Source: Candidatus Woesearchaeota archaeon
GTDB taxonomy: Archaea; Nanobdellota; Nanobdellia; Woesearchaeales; GW2011-AR4
Assembly (NCBI GenBank): GCA_016185955.1
Contig: JACPMQ010000083.1
Span: 1-5,324, forward strand
Length of the DNA stretch: 5,324 nucleotides
Reading direction: 5' to 3'
The position numbers and the translations under genes were made by a program. Under the pieces are notes generated by a model. The model did not search any database. It worked only from the letters and a program-made list of their open reading frames with translations, and was not told the origin of the DNA. Numbering within the stretch: position 1 is the stretch's first letter; every line of letters starts with the position of its first letter. Positions 1 through 5,106 of this stretch are shown here, in pieces.

Positions 1-336
1 GGTGTAAAGGGATTTTGGGGTTATTATCTACCACTCGATGTAATGGCCGCTTTTAGTATGATTTATGAGCTAATAGAGTGGGCTGTTGCTCTTGTTTTTG
101 GTGGCGAGTTAGAAATGACTTATCTTGGGACACAAGGTGATATTTGGGATGCACATAAAGATATGGCACTAGCCACTTTAGGCGCTCTTATTTCTATGGT
201 TATAGTAGCATTTATTAATTATCGCTATAAGCCTGATTTCAAAAAAGAAATTGAGAGCAGCTTATCTGTAAAAAGAAAGACACCATTGGGTGAAGTGGAG
301 TTAGAGAGAATGAAGAAACATAGTAAAAATAATTGA
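1..336 (+). CDS. DUF2238/YjdF-like integral membrane protein, C-terminal part
   Basis: The reading frame is open from base 1 to a TGA at 334-336, giving 111 residues of a protein whose N-terminus lies outside the window. The ATG at 43 is internal: the 14 codons before it (ending YYLPLDV) continue the same family pattern. The hallmark is the segment YLGTQGDIWDAHKDM, which matches the conserved YLGTQGDxWDAxKDM signature of DUF2238/YjdF membrane proteins. Two hydrophobic stretches can be seen: one around YYLPLDVMAAFSMIYELIEW and on to ALVF, and one at MALATLGALISMVIVAFINY. The tail is short, charged and Lys/Arg-rich, probably cytoplasmic. The family's biochemical role is not established as far as I know, so no function is assigned. 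The family call is strong; membrane topology is inference. The gene is truncated only by the window edge, with no sign of decay. Confidence 0.85.
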   Translation, partial: GVKGFWGYYLPLDVMAAFSMIYELIEWAVALVFGGELEMTYLGTQGDIWDAHKDMALATLGALISMVIVAFINYRYKPDFKKEIESSLSVKRKTPLGEVELERMKKHSKNN

Positions 337-483
337 TATTGAGTTACATCCTAATTCTATTCTTTGATTGATTTATTCCGTAGCCCCCGATTCAGTTTAT
401 CGTTTCGTAAAGCCCCCGAACGCAGTGAGCCTTCGCCAAAAGCCTGAATAAAGGATATTTTATAACTTAACACAATCAAAACA
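337..483. other. Non-coding spacer with GC-rich doublet
   Basis: No plausible gene is seen between the membrane-protein stop and the tRNA promoter. The 9-mer AGCCCCCGA occurs twice, at 382-390 and 411-419, 29 nt apart; the rest of the two 29-nt units is only weakly alike. An interrupted inverted pair, TTTATTC (372-378) and GAATAAA (446-452), brackets this GC-richer patch. The plus strand of the patch has few G runs to pair with its C runs, so I do not see a convincing RNA fold. It could be a decayed repeat or a 3' untranslated region. Confidence 0.3.
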
Positions 484-492
484 TATTAAAAG
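484..492 (+). promoter_or_regulatory. TATA-box-like promoter of the tRNA-Gln gene
   Basis: TATTAAAAG is centred about 28 bp before the first base of the mature tRNA (516), the usual spacing of an archaeal TATA box to the transcript start. A second AT-rich candidate (TTTTATAA, around 458-465) is too far upstream for a tRNA start at 516. Given the short tRNA-bud32 gap, this promoter may also serve bud32. Assignment is by position and composition only. Confidence 0.45.
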
Positions 493-537
493 GCATTATT
501 TTTTCTTTATTCTATAGCCCCGTAGTGTAGCGGTCAA

Positions 538-552
538 ATCTTACGAGGCCAA
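538..552 (+). other. tRNA-Gln intron 1 (D loop, 15 nt)
   Basis: This is a 15-nt insertion between tRNA positions 21 and 22. A four-pair central helix forms between GGTC (532-535) and GGCC (547-550). It is flanked by 3-nt bulges AAA (536-538) and AAT (551-553), and cutting after the second base of each bulge restores a normal D loop. The inner side closes with two pairs (TC/GA) around a TTAC loop. The outer side is relaxed: the D-stem pairs 525-527/554-556 are separated from the central helix by unpaired TAGC (528-531). Cut positions could shift by a few bases, since removing 534-548 instead gives a tRNA of equal length. Confidence 0.65.
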
Positions 553-589
553 TCATGCGAGGCTCTGGACCTTGCGACCCAGGTTCGAA

Positions 590-637
590 GCATTTTTTAT
601 TTCAATCAAAAATTTGCAATGCAAAAAATGTCGGAAG
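590..637 (+). other. tRNA-Gln intron 2 (T loop, 48 nt)
   Basis: This is a 48-nt AT-rich insertion between tRNA positions 59 and 60. It shows a near-canonical bulge-helix-bulge: the central helix is TTCG (584-587) with CGGA (632-635), with 3-nt bulges AAG (588-590) and AGT (636-638). The outer helix is the T stem (579-583/639-643). The inner helix is CATTTTTT (591-598) with AAAAAATG (623-630). Cutting after the second base of each bulge gives the standard TTCGAAT loop. One extra base, T631, faces the first bulge and may form a G-U with G590. Confidence 0.82.
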
Positions 638-658
638 TCCTGGCGGGGCTATTACACA

Positions 659-1294
659 ATGAAAAACCTTATTGCGCAAGGCGCAGAATCAAAGTTATTT
701 TTGGACAGCCATAAAATAATAAAGCAAAGGTTCAAAAAAACCTACAGGATAAATGAAATAGATGACAAGCTAAGAAAGTTTAGAGCCAAAAGGGAAGCAA
801 AAATACTTGAAAAGCTTAAGGCAATTAATTTTTCAAGCCCGATTCTGGTTAAAAGTGATGAGAAGCAAAATCTTGAAATTGAATTCATTGACGGGAAAAT
901 CCTCAGGGATGTTTTAGAAAAAAGCAGTCATGTTAAGCTAGGGAGAGAAATAGGGGAAAAAGTTGCTGTTCTGCACAATAATGGAATAATCCATGGCGAC
1001 CTCACAACATCAAACATGATATTTGGCAAAAATCTAATCTCTAAAAAAGATGAAATTTTTTTCATAGATTTTGGCTTGAGCTTTTTTTCTGAAAAAATAG
1101 AAGACAAAGCTGTTGATTTGCACTTATTAAAAGAAGCGCTTGAGTCAAAGCATTCTGAAATATGGGAAGAATGCTATAATGCTGCATTGGAAAGTTATGG
1201 AAGATTGGCATTTAACAGCAAAGAAATATTAAAGAGGCTTAAGACAGTTGAGTCAAGAGGGCGTTATAAAAACAAAATTTCCGCCAATCTTTGA
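659..1294 (+). CDS. bud32: Bud32, KEOPS-complex kinase/ATPase
   Basis: A 211-aa small atypical protein kinase of the Bud32/PRPK family. In archaea Bud32 works as an ATPase in the KEOPS complex with Kae1, Cgi121 and Pcc1, which installs t6A37 on ANN-decoding tRNAs in the cytoplasm. Visible motifs are QGAE near the start (7-10), the nucleotide-binding Lys in IIKQRF (K22), the helix-C Glu in KREAKIL (E46), the catalytic loop IHGDLTTSNM (111-120; D114, N119), the Mg-binding DFG (137-139) and the C-terminal VESRGRYK. The ATG at 659 is chosen because MKNLIAQGAE matches the family N-terminus; the frame stays open upstream to a TTG at 572, but that part is tRNA. Kae1 is not fused or adjacent. The gene starts 7 nt after the tRNA and has no Shine-Dalgarno. 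Its last residues (after RGRYK) are encoded by the 5' arm of a perfect hairpin, so the tail may be non-ancestral. Confidence 0.93.
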   Translation: MKNLIAQGAESKLFLDSHKIIKQRFKKTYRINEIDDKLRKFRAKREAKILEKLKAINFSSPILVKSDEKQNLEIEFIDGKILRDVLEKSSHVKLGREIGEKVAVLHNNGIIHGDLTTSNMIFGKNLISKKDEIFFIDFGLSFFSEKIEDKAVDLHLLKEALESKHSEIWEECYNAALESYGRLAFNSKEILKRLKTVESRGRYKNKISANL

Positions 1295-1310
1295 TTGGCG
1301 GAAATTTTGT
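1272..1310 (+). terminator. Perfect 18-bp hairpin at the 3' end of bud32
   Basis: ACAAAATTTCCGCCAATC (1272-1289) is the exact inverse complement of GATTGGCGGAAATTTTGT (1293-1310), with a TTT loop. The bud32 stop codon TGA (1292-1294) straddles the loop and the start of the 3' arm, so the hairpin is partly coding. The 3' arm ends in TTTT. It may act as a terminator or 3'-end stabiliser of the tRNA/bud32 transcript. The structure is certain from the sequence; its role is inference, because archaeal termination depends mainly on T tracts. Confidence 0.55.
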
Positions 1311-1382
1311 AATGGCAAACCGTGGGTTTCGTAACACTAAAAAATCTGCAAGGCAGATTTTTTAGTGTTTTGCAATGGCAAA
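1305..1382 (+). repeat. Direct repeat TTTTGYAATGGCAAA following each hairpin
   Basis: TTTTGTAATGGCAAA (1305-1319) and TTTTGCAATGGCAAA (1368-1382) differ at one base, and each begins inside the 3' arm of one of the two perfect hairpins. The unit of hairpin plus tail therefore occurs twice with a 63-nt offset, while the hairpin arms themselves are unrelated. Confidence 0.7.
1333..1369 (+). terminator. Perfect 17-bp hairpin between bud32 and thyA
   Basis: AACACTAAAAAATCTGC (1333-1349) pairs perfectly with GCAGATTTTTTAGTGTT (1353-1369) around an AAG loop. The arm sequence differs from the hairpin at 1272-1310, but both are followed by the same tail. The 3' arm carries T6 (1358-1363). It is a terminator or processing-element candidate, or part of a small palindromic repeat. 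Confidence 0.5.
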
Positions 1383-1392
1383 TTTTTTAAAA
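1383..1392 (+). promoter_or_regulatory. Probable TATA box of the thyA-folA unit
   Basis: TTTTTTAAAA lies about 33 bp upstream of the chosen thyA ATG (1421), which would put the transcript start near 1412-1416 with a very short leader. It directly follows the second hairpin unit. The T6 run could equally act as a termination tract for upstream transcription. Confidence 0.35.
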
Positions 1393-1420
1393 TCAACCCT
1401 CTTTTTGATTTGTGAGCAAA

Positions 1421-2242
1421 ATGGAGCAGTATCTCGATGCATTAAAAGATATTTTGGGCAATGGGATAGACAGGAAAGACCGAACAGGAACTGGCACAAG
1501 AGCTTTATTTGGGATGCAAATGCGATTTAATATGGAAGATGGCTTTCCTGCTGTAACTACAAAAAAGCTTGCATTTAATTCCATGAAAGCTGAGCTTTTG
1601 TGGTTTATTAAAGGAAGCTCTGATGTAAAAGAGCTGCAAAAAATGGGATGCAGTATTTGGGATGCCAATGCAGAAGCGCCTTATTGGAAAAAAAAAGCGA
1701 AATTTAAAGGCGATGTAGGCAGAATTTATGGAGTTCAATGGCGCAAATGGAAAACTTCAGATGGAAGGGAAATAGACCAATTAGCTGAAGCAATAAGGCT
1801 GATAAAAGAAGAGCCAGACAGCAGGAGAATAATTGTAACAGCATGGAATCCTGCTGAATTGGAGCAGATGGCATTGCCGCCATGCCACGCATTTTTCCAG
1901 TTTTTTGTCGCAAAAAACAAGCTGTCATTGCAGATGTATCAGCGCTCATGCGATATGTTTTTAGGAGTGCCTTTTAACATAGCATCTTATTCCTTGCTTC
2001 TGCATATGATAGCTCAAGTAACAAATTTAAAGCCTTATGAATTTATCCACACATTAGGAGATGCTCATATTTATTATAATCATTTTGGGCAAGTAAAAGA
2101 GCAATTGACAAGAAAGCCATTTCCATTGCCTAAGTTATGGCTAAATCCCGACATAAAAAACATTGACGGCTTTAAAATGGAAGACATAGAGCTTATTAAT
2201 TACGAGCATCATATGTCCATAAAGGCTCGTATGTCGGTGTAG
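1421..2242 (+). CDS. thyA: Thymidylate synthase ThyA
   Basis: A 273-aa folate-dependent thymidylate synthase (EC 2.1.1.45), which methylates dUMP to dTMP using 5,10-methylene-THF and releases DHF. Family landmarks are all present: DRTGTGT with the phosphate-binding Arg (R21), the dUMP-binding SRRII (R135-R136), the catalytic Cys in ALPPCHAFFQF (C155), QRSCD (174-178), the substrate-binding Asn in PFNIASY (N186), and DAHIYYNH (H216, Y218). Length is close to the E. coli enzyme (264 aa), so this is the bacterial-type ThyA and not ThyX. The ATG at 1421 is preferred because MEQYLDALKD aligns with the bacterial start MKQYLELM; the in-frame GTG at 1412 would add only VSK, and its GTGA may act as a weak ribosome site. 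It ends 1 nt before folA, so the two are surely co-transcribed. No disrupted motif is seen. Confidence 0.96.
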   Translation: MEQYLDALKDILGNGIDRKDRTGTGTRALFGMQMRFNMEDGFPAVTTKKLAFNSMKAELLWFIKGSSDVKELQKMGCSIWDANAEAPYWKKKAKFKGDVGRIYGVQWRKWKTSDGREIDQLAEAIRLIKEEPDSRRIIVTAWNPAELEQMALPPCHAFFQFFVAKNKLSLQMYQRSCDMFLGVPFNIASYSLLLHMIAQVTNLKPYEFIHTLGDAHIYYNHFGQVKEQLTRKPFPLPKLWLNPDIKNIDGFKMEDIELINYEHHMSIKARMSV

Positions 2243-2243
2243 C

Positions 2244-2735
2244 ATGATAATCTCCCTTATTGCAGCAATGGGAAAAAACCGAGTTATTGGAAAAAATAAT
2301 TCTCTGCCATGGAAGCTTCCTGCGGACATGGAATATTTCAAGAAACTAACAAAAGGCAAGCCTGTAATTATGGGAAGGAAAACTTTTGAAAGCATGGGAA
2401 AGGCATTGCCTAACCGCATTAATATAATCATTACAAGCAACAAAAATTACAAGGCAAAAGACTGCGTGATAGTGCATTCTATAAAAGAGGCATTAAAATC
2501 TGCTGGAAATAAAAATAATGAAGAAGCTATGGTTATAGGAGGAGCAAAAATATATGAGGAATTTCTGCCGATAGCAAATAAGGTTTACCTAACTGTGATA
2601 GATGAGGATTTTGACGGCAACATTTATTTTCCTGATTTCAGCAGGAAAGAATGGAAAGAAACAAAAAGGGAAGAGCACGAATCAGATAAAGTTAATCCAT
2701 ACAAATATGCTTTTTTGGTTTTTGAGAGAAATTGA
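2244..2735 (+). CDS. folA: Dihydrofolate reductase
   Basis: A 163-aa single-domain dihydrofolate reductase (EC 1.5.1.3), reducing DHF to THF with NADPH. Landmarks are IAAMGKNRVIGKNNSLPW at the N-terminus (Met20-loop region, W23), the catalytic acid in LPADMEYFK (D28), the NADPH-binding GRKTFESMG near residues 44-52, IIITS in the next strand, MVIGGAKIYEEFLP with the conserved Gly-Gly, and VYLTVIDEDFDGNIYFPDF near the C-terminus. Length matches the chromosomal E. coli enzyme (159 aa). The ATG is 1 nt after the thyA stop, and GGTG (2236-2239) inside the thyA end can serve as a short Shine-Dalgarno, suggesting translational coupling. It restores the THF that ThyA consumes, so the pair forms the thymidylate cycle. 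No trimethoprim-resistance claim is made. Confidence 0.96.
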   Translation: MIISLIAAMGKNRVIGKNNSLPWKLPADMEYFKKLTKGKPVIMGRKTFESMGKALPNRINIIITSNKNYKAKDCVIVHSIKEALKSAGNKNNEEAMVIGGAKIYEEFLPIANKVYLTVIDEDFDGNIYFPDFSRKEWKETKREEHESDKVNPYKYAFLVFERN

Positions 2736-2758
2736 TTGCACTATAAGATAGAGTAGCA

Positions 2759-2766
2759 ATAAAATC
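2759..2766. repeat. Target-site duplication, left (ATAAAATC)
   Basis: ATAAAATC directly abuts the outer end of the left terminal inverted repeat and is repeated exactly at 2973-2980 after the right one. Collapsing the pair gives a continuous AT-rich spacer between folA and the next gene. Confidence 0.85.
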
Positions 2767-2972
2767 GTAACTGCTAACACAGCATAAAGGGTTTTTGCGA
2801 AAGTCGGTGCTTGTGCGCAATTGCCAATTCTGAAAGCTCCGCAGGATTACGATAAATGACCTGAGCAATGCCGCAGCATTGCGAGGTTGAGAGGTAAGTT
2901 AAGGCTCCGCACAAGCACGAATAAGAATTCGCAAAAACCCCGCTTTTCAAACAAAGTCCTGTTAGCAGTTAC
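2767..2972. mobile_element. MITE-like non-autonomous element, copy 1 (206 bp)
   Basis: This fills most of the 302-bp gene-free stretch after folA. It has perfect 13-bp terminal inverted repeats: GTAACTGCTAACA (2767-2779) and TGTTAGCAGTTAC (2960-2972). Two further nested pairs follow: GGGTTTTTGCGAA (2789-2801) with TTCGCAAAAACCC (2928-2940), 13 bp, and GTGCTTGTGCG (2807-2817) with CGCACAAGCAC (2908-2918), 11 bp. The centre holds a 7-bp hairpin, GCAATGC (2865-2871) with GCATTGC (2876-2882). GCTCCGCA is repeated directly at 2835-2842 and 2904-2911. An exact 8-bp duplication flanks the element, and its left ~50 bp recur at 5162. No coding capacity is seen, so any transposase acts in trans. GTAA ends with 8-bp duplications resemble the IS66 family, but that is a guess. 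A single strand would fold into one long interrupted hairpin. Confidence 0.85.
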
Positions 2973-2980
2973 ATAAAATC
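2973..2980. repeat. Target-site duplication, right (ATAAAATC)
   Basis: This is the exact partner of the duplication at 2759-2766. It lies 6 bp before the TATA box of the next gene, so the element inserted at the upstream edge of that promoter. Confidence 0.85.
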
Positions 2981-2986
2981 TAAAGA

Positions 2987-2994
2987 TTTATAAA
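2987..2994 (+). promoter_or_regulatory. TATA box of the 250-aa gene
   Basis: TTTATAAA is a good archaeal TATA box, centred about 47 bp before the ATG at 3038. A start about 26 bp downstream (near 3017) would leave a leader of about 20 nt. No Shine-Dalgarno is seen before the ATG. A six-codon frame (ATG at 3015, stop at 3033-3035) lies at the edge of the predicted transcript and is probably chance. Confidence 0.55.
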
Positions 2995-3037
2995 CATTTA
3001 GAATTTATTATGTCATGACTGAAGAGTTAGTCTAAAA

Positions 3038-3790
3038 ATGAATGGCTCACAATTAAACAAATCAGGATTTAAATATAAAGAATTTTGCGGCAAAACCGTA
3101 GATAAAATGCCTCAATTGATAGGAGAAGGCAGAATGCCTTTGTCAGTTGCAGGTCTTATGGAAATAAGGCTGGAAACTCAAAATGCTCCTGCAGAAGTGA
3201 GAGATTATTGGAGAGATAATTTTTTTGATACAGGAGACGGAATTGCTTATCATCCAAACGGAAGAATCAAAATTGTTGCTGATGCTATCCCTTTGAGGGA
3301 AATGAATTCTGGAAGCAGGCTAGTGGATGGTACTTTGGTGTTGCCTCATGATATATATAAAAGTCTTGAAGGAATGGAATTTACAAGAGAGGCTATAGAA
3401 AGATATTTTAGTGATGGTTATACAAGAGAGGGAGCAAAATTAAATCCTTTATGGAAAATCCTCGCAAGAGATCAGCATTTGTTAAACGAGTATGTTGATT
3501 TAACCTTTGCGGAAGCAAAATTGCAATTCCAGTATGATACAAATATGGGAATTTACATAAAAGATGCACCTAAAAATTTCTCAATGCGGCTCTGGTGCAT
3601 CGGAATGCTCAGAAGCGGATATGCTGCATTTGGCGGGGGCGGGCTTGCATTTTCCGGAGGTCGCATCATCGGAATATTACCAGAAGTGCAGCACCAAAAT
3701 CCAGTAGTTGCTCCCACTCTTGAGCAGATTTTGACTTACTCTAAAAGTCCAATCATTGCTCCAGCTAATGGAGTTGCGCAGGTATACTAG
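3038..3790 (+). CDS. Conserved-looking hypothetical protein, 250 aa
   Basis: I do not assign a function. The protein appears soluble, with no signal peptide or clear membrane segment, and it has mixed charge and normal composition for this window, which supports a real gene. Notable stretches are MPQLIGEGRMPLSVAGLMEI (24-43), the acidic/aromatic RDYWRDNFFDTGDGIAYHPNGR (55-76), LVLPHDIYKSLEGMEF (100-115), LWKILARDQHLLNEYVD (138-154) and a Gly-rich turn AAFGGGGLAFSGGRIIGILPE (196-216) that does not match a Walker or Rossmann pattern. The ATG at 3038 follows a TATA box at the expected distance. The mobile element ends 65 bp upstream and the gene converges with malic enzyme, so it stands alone. 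The segments around MPLSVAGLM and DTGDGxAYHPxGR remind me of uncharacterised proteins from DPANN archaea, but this is from memory and weak. Confidence 0.75.
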   Translation: MNGSQLNKSGFKYKEFCGKTVDKMPQLIGEGRMPLSVAGLMEIRLETQNAPAEVRDYWRDNFFDTGDGIAYHPNGRIKIVADAIPLREMNSGSRLVDGTLVLPHDIYKSLEGMEFTREAIERYFSDGYTREGAKLNPLWKILARDQHLLNEYVDLTFAEAKLQFQYDTNMGIYIKDAPKNFSMRLWCIGMLRSGYAAFGGGGLAFSGGRIIGILPEVQHQNPVVAPTLEQILTYSKSPIIAPANGVAQVY

Positions 3791-3817
3791 TTTTTAAAAC
3801 TTTACGCAGCGAAAAAC

Positions 3818-3823
3818 TTTTTT
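3818..3823 (+). terminator. T-tract terminator candidate between convergent genes
   Basis: A run of six T follows the 250-aa gene's stop by 27 nt, within an AT-rich 80-bp spacer. Archaeal RNA polymerase can stop at such tracts. For the opposing malic enzyme transcript, the A5 run at 3812-3816 reads as T5 on the minus strand. A small palindrome, GATTA-AAAA-TAATC (3843-3856), lies between the two genes. Confidence 0.35.
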
Positions 3824-3870
3824 GTTGTTGCAGAAAACAATCGATTAAAAATAATCTTTAATGACATAAC

Positions 3871-5052
3871 TTACTCCCTGCAAACTCCAGTCTCTATTGC
3901 AGCCCTTTTAACAGCTTCTGCAATTGCTGGCACGACATTCTTGTCAAGCGTATAAGGCAGTATATTATCTTTAGTTGGTTTTACACATCCTGCTAATGCC
4001 CTTGCTGCTGCTATCTTCATTTCGTTGTTAATTTTAGTTGCCTTTGCATCCAAAGCTCCCCTAAAAACTCCTGGAAAACTTAAAGAGTTATTTATCTGGT
4101 TTGGAAAATCGCTTCTTCCGGTTCCAACAATAGCAGCAAATTTCCTTGCTTCATCAGGCATTATCTCTGGAGTAGGATTTGCCATTGCAAAAACTATTGC
4201 GTCTTTATTCATTTTTTTTATGTCATTTGCCGTAAGCAAATTTCCAGTGGACAACCCAATAAAAACGTCTGCTCCGTCAAGCGCATCTTTTAAAGTCCCT
4301 TTTCTGTTTTGCCTGTTTGTGATTTTTGCCATTTGCTGCTTAAACTCATTTAAGTTATCCCTTCCAATATAAATAATTCCTTTGCTGTCGCATAAAATTA
4401 TTTCTTTGACAGAAGTGCATATTTTTTTGTCTATTCCGAGGCAGAGAAGCATTTTAGCGACAGCTATTCCCGCAGCTCCTGCGCCGTTTATCACTATTTT
4501 TAGATTTTCAATTTTTTTGCCAACTACTTTTGACGCATTAATCAAGGCAGCTAAAATGACAATTGATGTTCCGTGCTGGTCATCATGCATAACAGGAATG
4601 CCTATATTAATCAATGCATCTTCTATCTTAAAGCACCTTGGAGATTCTATATCCTCTAAATTTATGCCGCCAAAAACAGGAGCTATATTTTTTGCTATGC
4701 TTATTATCTCATCATCATTTTGTGTTTTGATGCATATTGGAAAAGCATCTATGTCTGCAAGCTCCTTAAACAAAACAGATTTTCCTTCCATCACGGGCAG
4801 AGATGCTTCTGCTCCTATATTCCTCAAGCCTAAAACAGCGCTGCCGTCTGTAATAACAGCAACAGAATTAGCTTTCATTGTGTAATCATAAATCTTTTTT
4901 TTGTCGGCAGCTATTTCCTTGCATACTTCCGCTACTCCGGGAGTATAAACAAGGCTCAAATCCTCTTTTGTCTTAACGCTTATTTTTGATTTTGTGGCTA
5001 GCTTGCCTTTGTTTTCCTTATGAAGCTTTAGCGCATCTTCCCTTAAATTCAT
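3871..5052 (-). CDS. NAD(P)-dependent malic enzyme
   Basis: A 393-aa short prokaryotic-type malic enzyme that oxidatively decarboxylates malate to pyruvate and CO2 (EC 1.1.1.38/39/40), linking C4 acids to pyruvate in the cytoplasm. Visible motifs are SLVYTPGVAEVC with the catalytic Tyr (Y36), LPVMEGKSVLFK with the catalytic Lys (K91), metal-ligand region INLEDIESPRCF (E133, D134), HDDQHGT (156-161), Rossmann GAGAAGIAVAKML (190-202), ANPTPEI (291-297) and GRSDFPNQINNSL (312-324). There is no phosphotransacetylase fusion, unlike MaeB-type enzymes. An Asp at the end of the second Rossmann strand (IILCDS, D222) suggests NAD rather than NADP; that is inference. The ATG is fixed by GGGAGGG upstream and by the family N-terminus. 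The gene is intact and monocistronic, divergent from whatever follows. Confidence 0.95.
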   Translation of the reverse strand: MNLREDALKLHKENKGKLATKSKISVKTKEDLSLVYTPGVAEVCKEIAADKKKIYDYTMKANSVAVITDGSAVLGLRNIGAEASLPVMEGKSVLFKELADIDAFPICIKTQNDDEIISIAKNIAPVFGGINLEDIESPRCFKIEDALINIGIPVMHDDQHGTSIVILAALINASKVVGKKIENLKIVINGAGAAGIAVAKMLLCLGIDKKICTSVKEIILCDSKGIIYIGRDNLNEFKQQMAKITNRQNRKGTLKDALDGADVFIGLSTGNLLTANDIKKMNKDAIVFAMANPTPEIMPDEARKFAAIVGTGRSDFPNQINNSLSFPGVFRGALDAKATKINNEMKIAAARALAGCVKPTKDNILPYTLDKNVVPAIAEAVKRAAIETGVCRE

Positions 5053-5060
5053 TTTAACAT

Positions 5061-5067
5061 CCCTCCC
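5061..5067 (-). promoter_or_regulatory. Strong Shine-Dalgarno of malic enzyme
   Basis: On the minus strand GGGAGGG ends 8 nt before the ATG at 5052-5050 and matches the CCUCC of 16S rRNA. It is the only strong Shine-Dalgarno site in the window; the other genes show none or only GGTG/GTGA remnants. It settles the start codon. Confidence 0.75.
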
Positions 5068-5106
5068 TTTTGTTTTTTGGCCATTAATCTTTTGGATAAA
5101 CCTTAA

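Larger units (their letters stand above)
516..651 (+). tRNA. tRNA-Gln (anticodon CTG), interrupted by two introns
   Basis: Removing 538-552 and 590-637 leaves a 73-nt tRNA. The acceptor stem is AGCCCCG (516-522) with CGGGGCT (644-650), seven perfect pairs, and the discriminator is A651. No CCA is encoded. The D arm is GTGT (525-528) with TCAT (553-556), three pairs plus a U-U at 13-22, and G18G19 at 532-533. The anticodon stem is CGAGG (558-562) with CCTTG (570-574). The loop CTCTGGA puts anticodon CTG at 565-567, reading CAG (Gln). The variable region is CGAC. The T arm is CCAGG (579-583) with CCTGG (639-643), and its loop TTCGAA (584-589) is completed by T638. The joined sequence looks like a normal archaeal tRNA-Gln. 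Both interruptions have bulge-helix-bulge-like junctions, which argues for introns rather than decay. The exact cut points are predictions. Confidence 0.88.

Noticed and set aside
516..651. tRNA pseudogene caused by random insertions
   Set aside because: Both insertions form splice-type bulge-helix-bulge junctions and all tRNA stems are intact after removal; random insertions would not do this twice.
572..658. In-frame TTG-initiated extension of Bud32 by 29 residues
   Set aside because: It would be encoded by the tRNA anticodon stem, T arm and intron; the family N-terminus matches exactly from the ATG at 659.
1412..1420. GTG start for ThyA, three codons upstream
   Set aside because: The ATG at 1421 fits the family start, and the GTGA around 1412 is better read as a weak ribosome site.
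2767..2972. Integron attC site, because of TAAC/GTTA ends and the palindromic shape
   Set aside because: The ends do not fit the RYYYAAC/GTTRRRY core pattern, and the exact 8-bp target duplication points to transposition, which attC recombination does not produce. No integron integrase is seen in the window.
3015..3035. Six-codon upstream reading frame (MTEELV) before the 250-aa gene
   Set aside because: It starts at or before the predicted transcript start, and such short frames are common by chance.
4025..4885. Two plus-strand open frames (115 and 167 codons) opposite malic enzyme
   Set aside because: They lie wholly within the well-supported minus-strand malic enzyme gene, have no promoter or family resemblance, and are shadows of its codon pattern.
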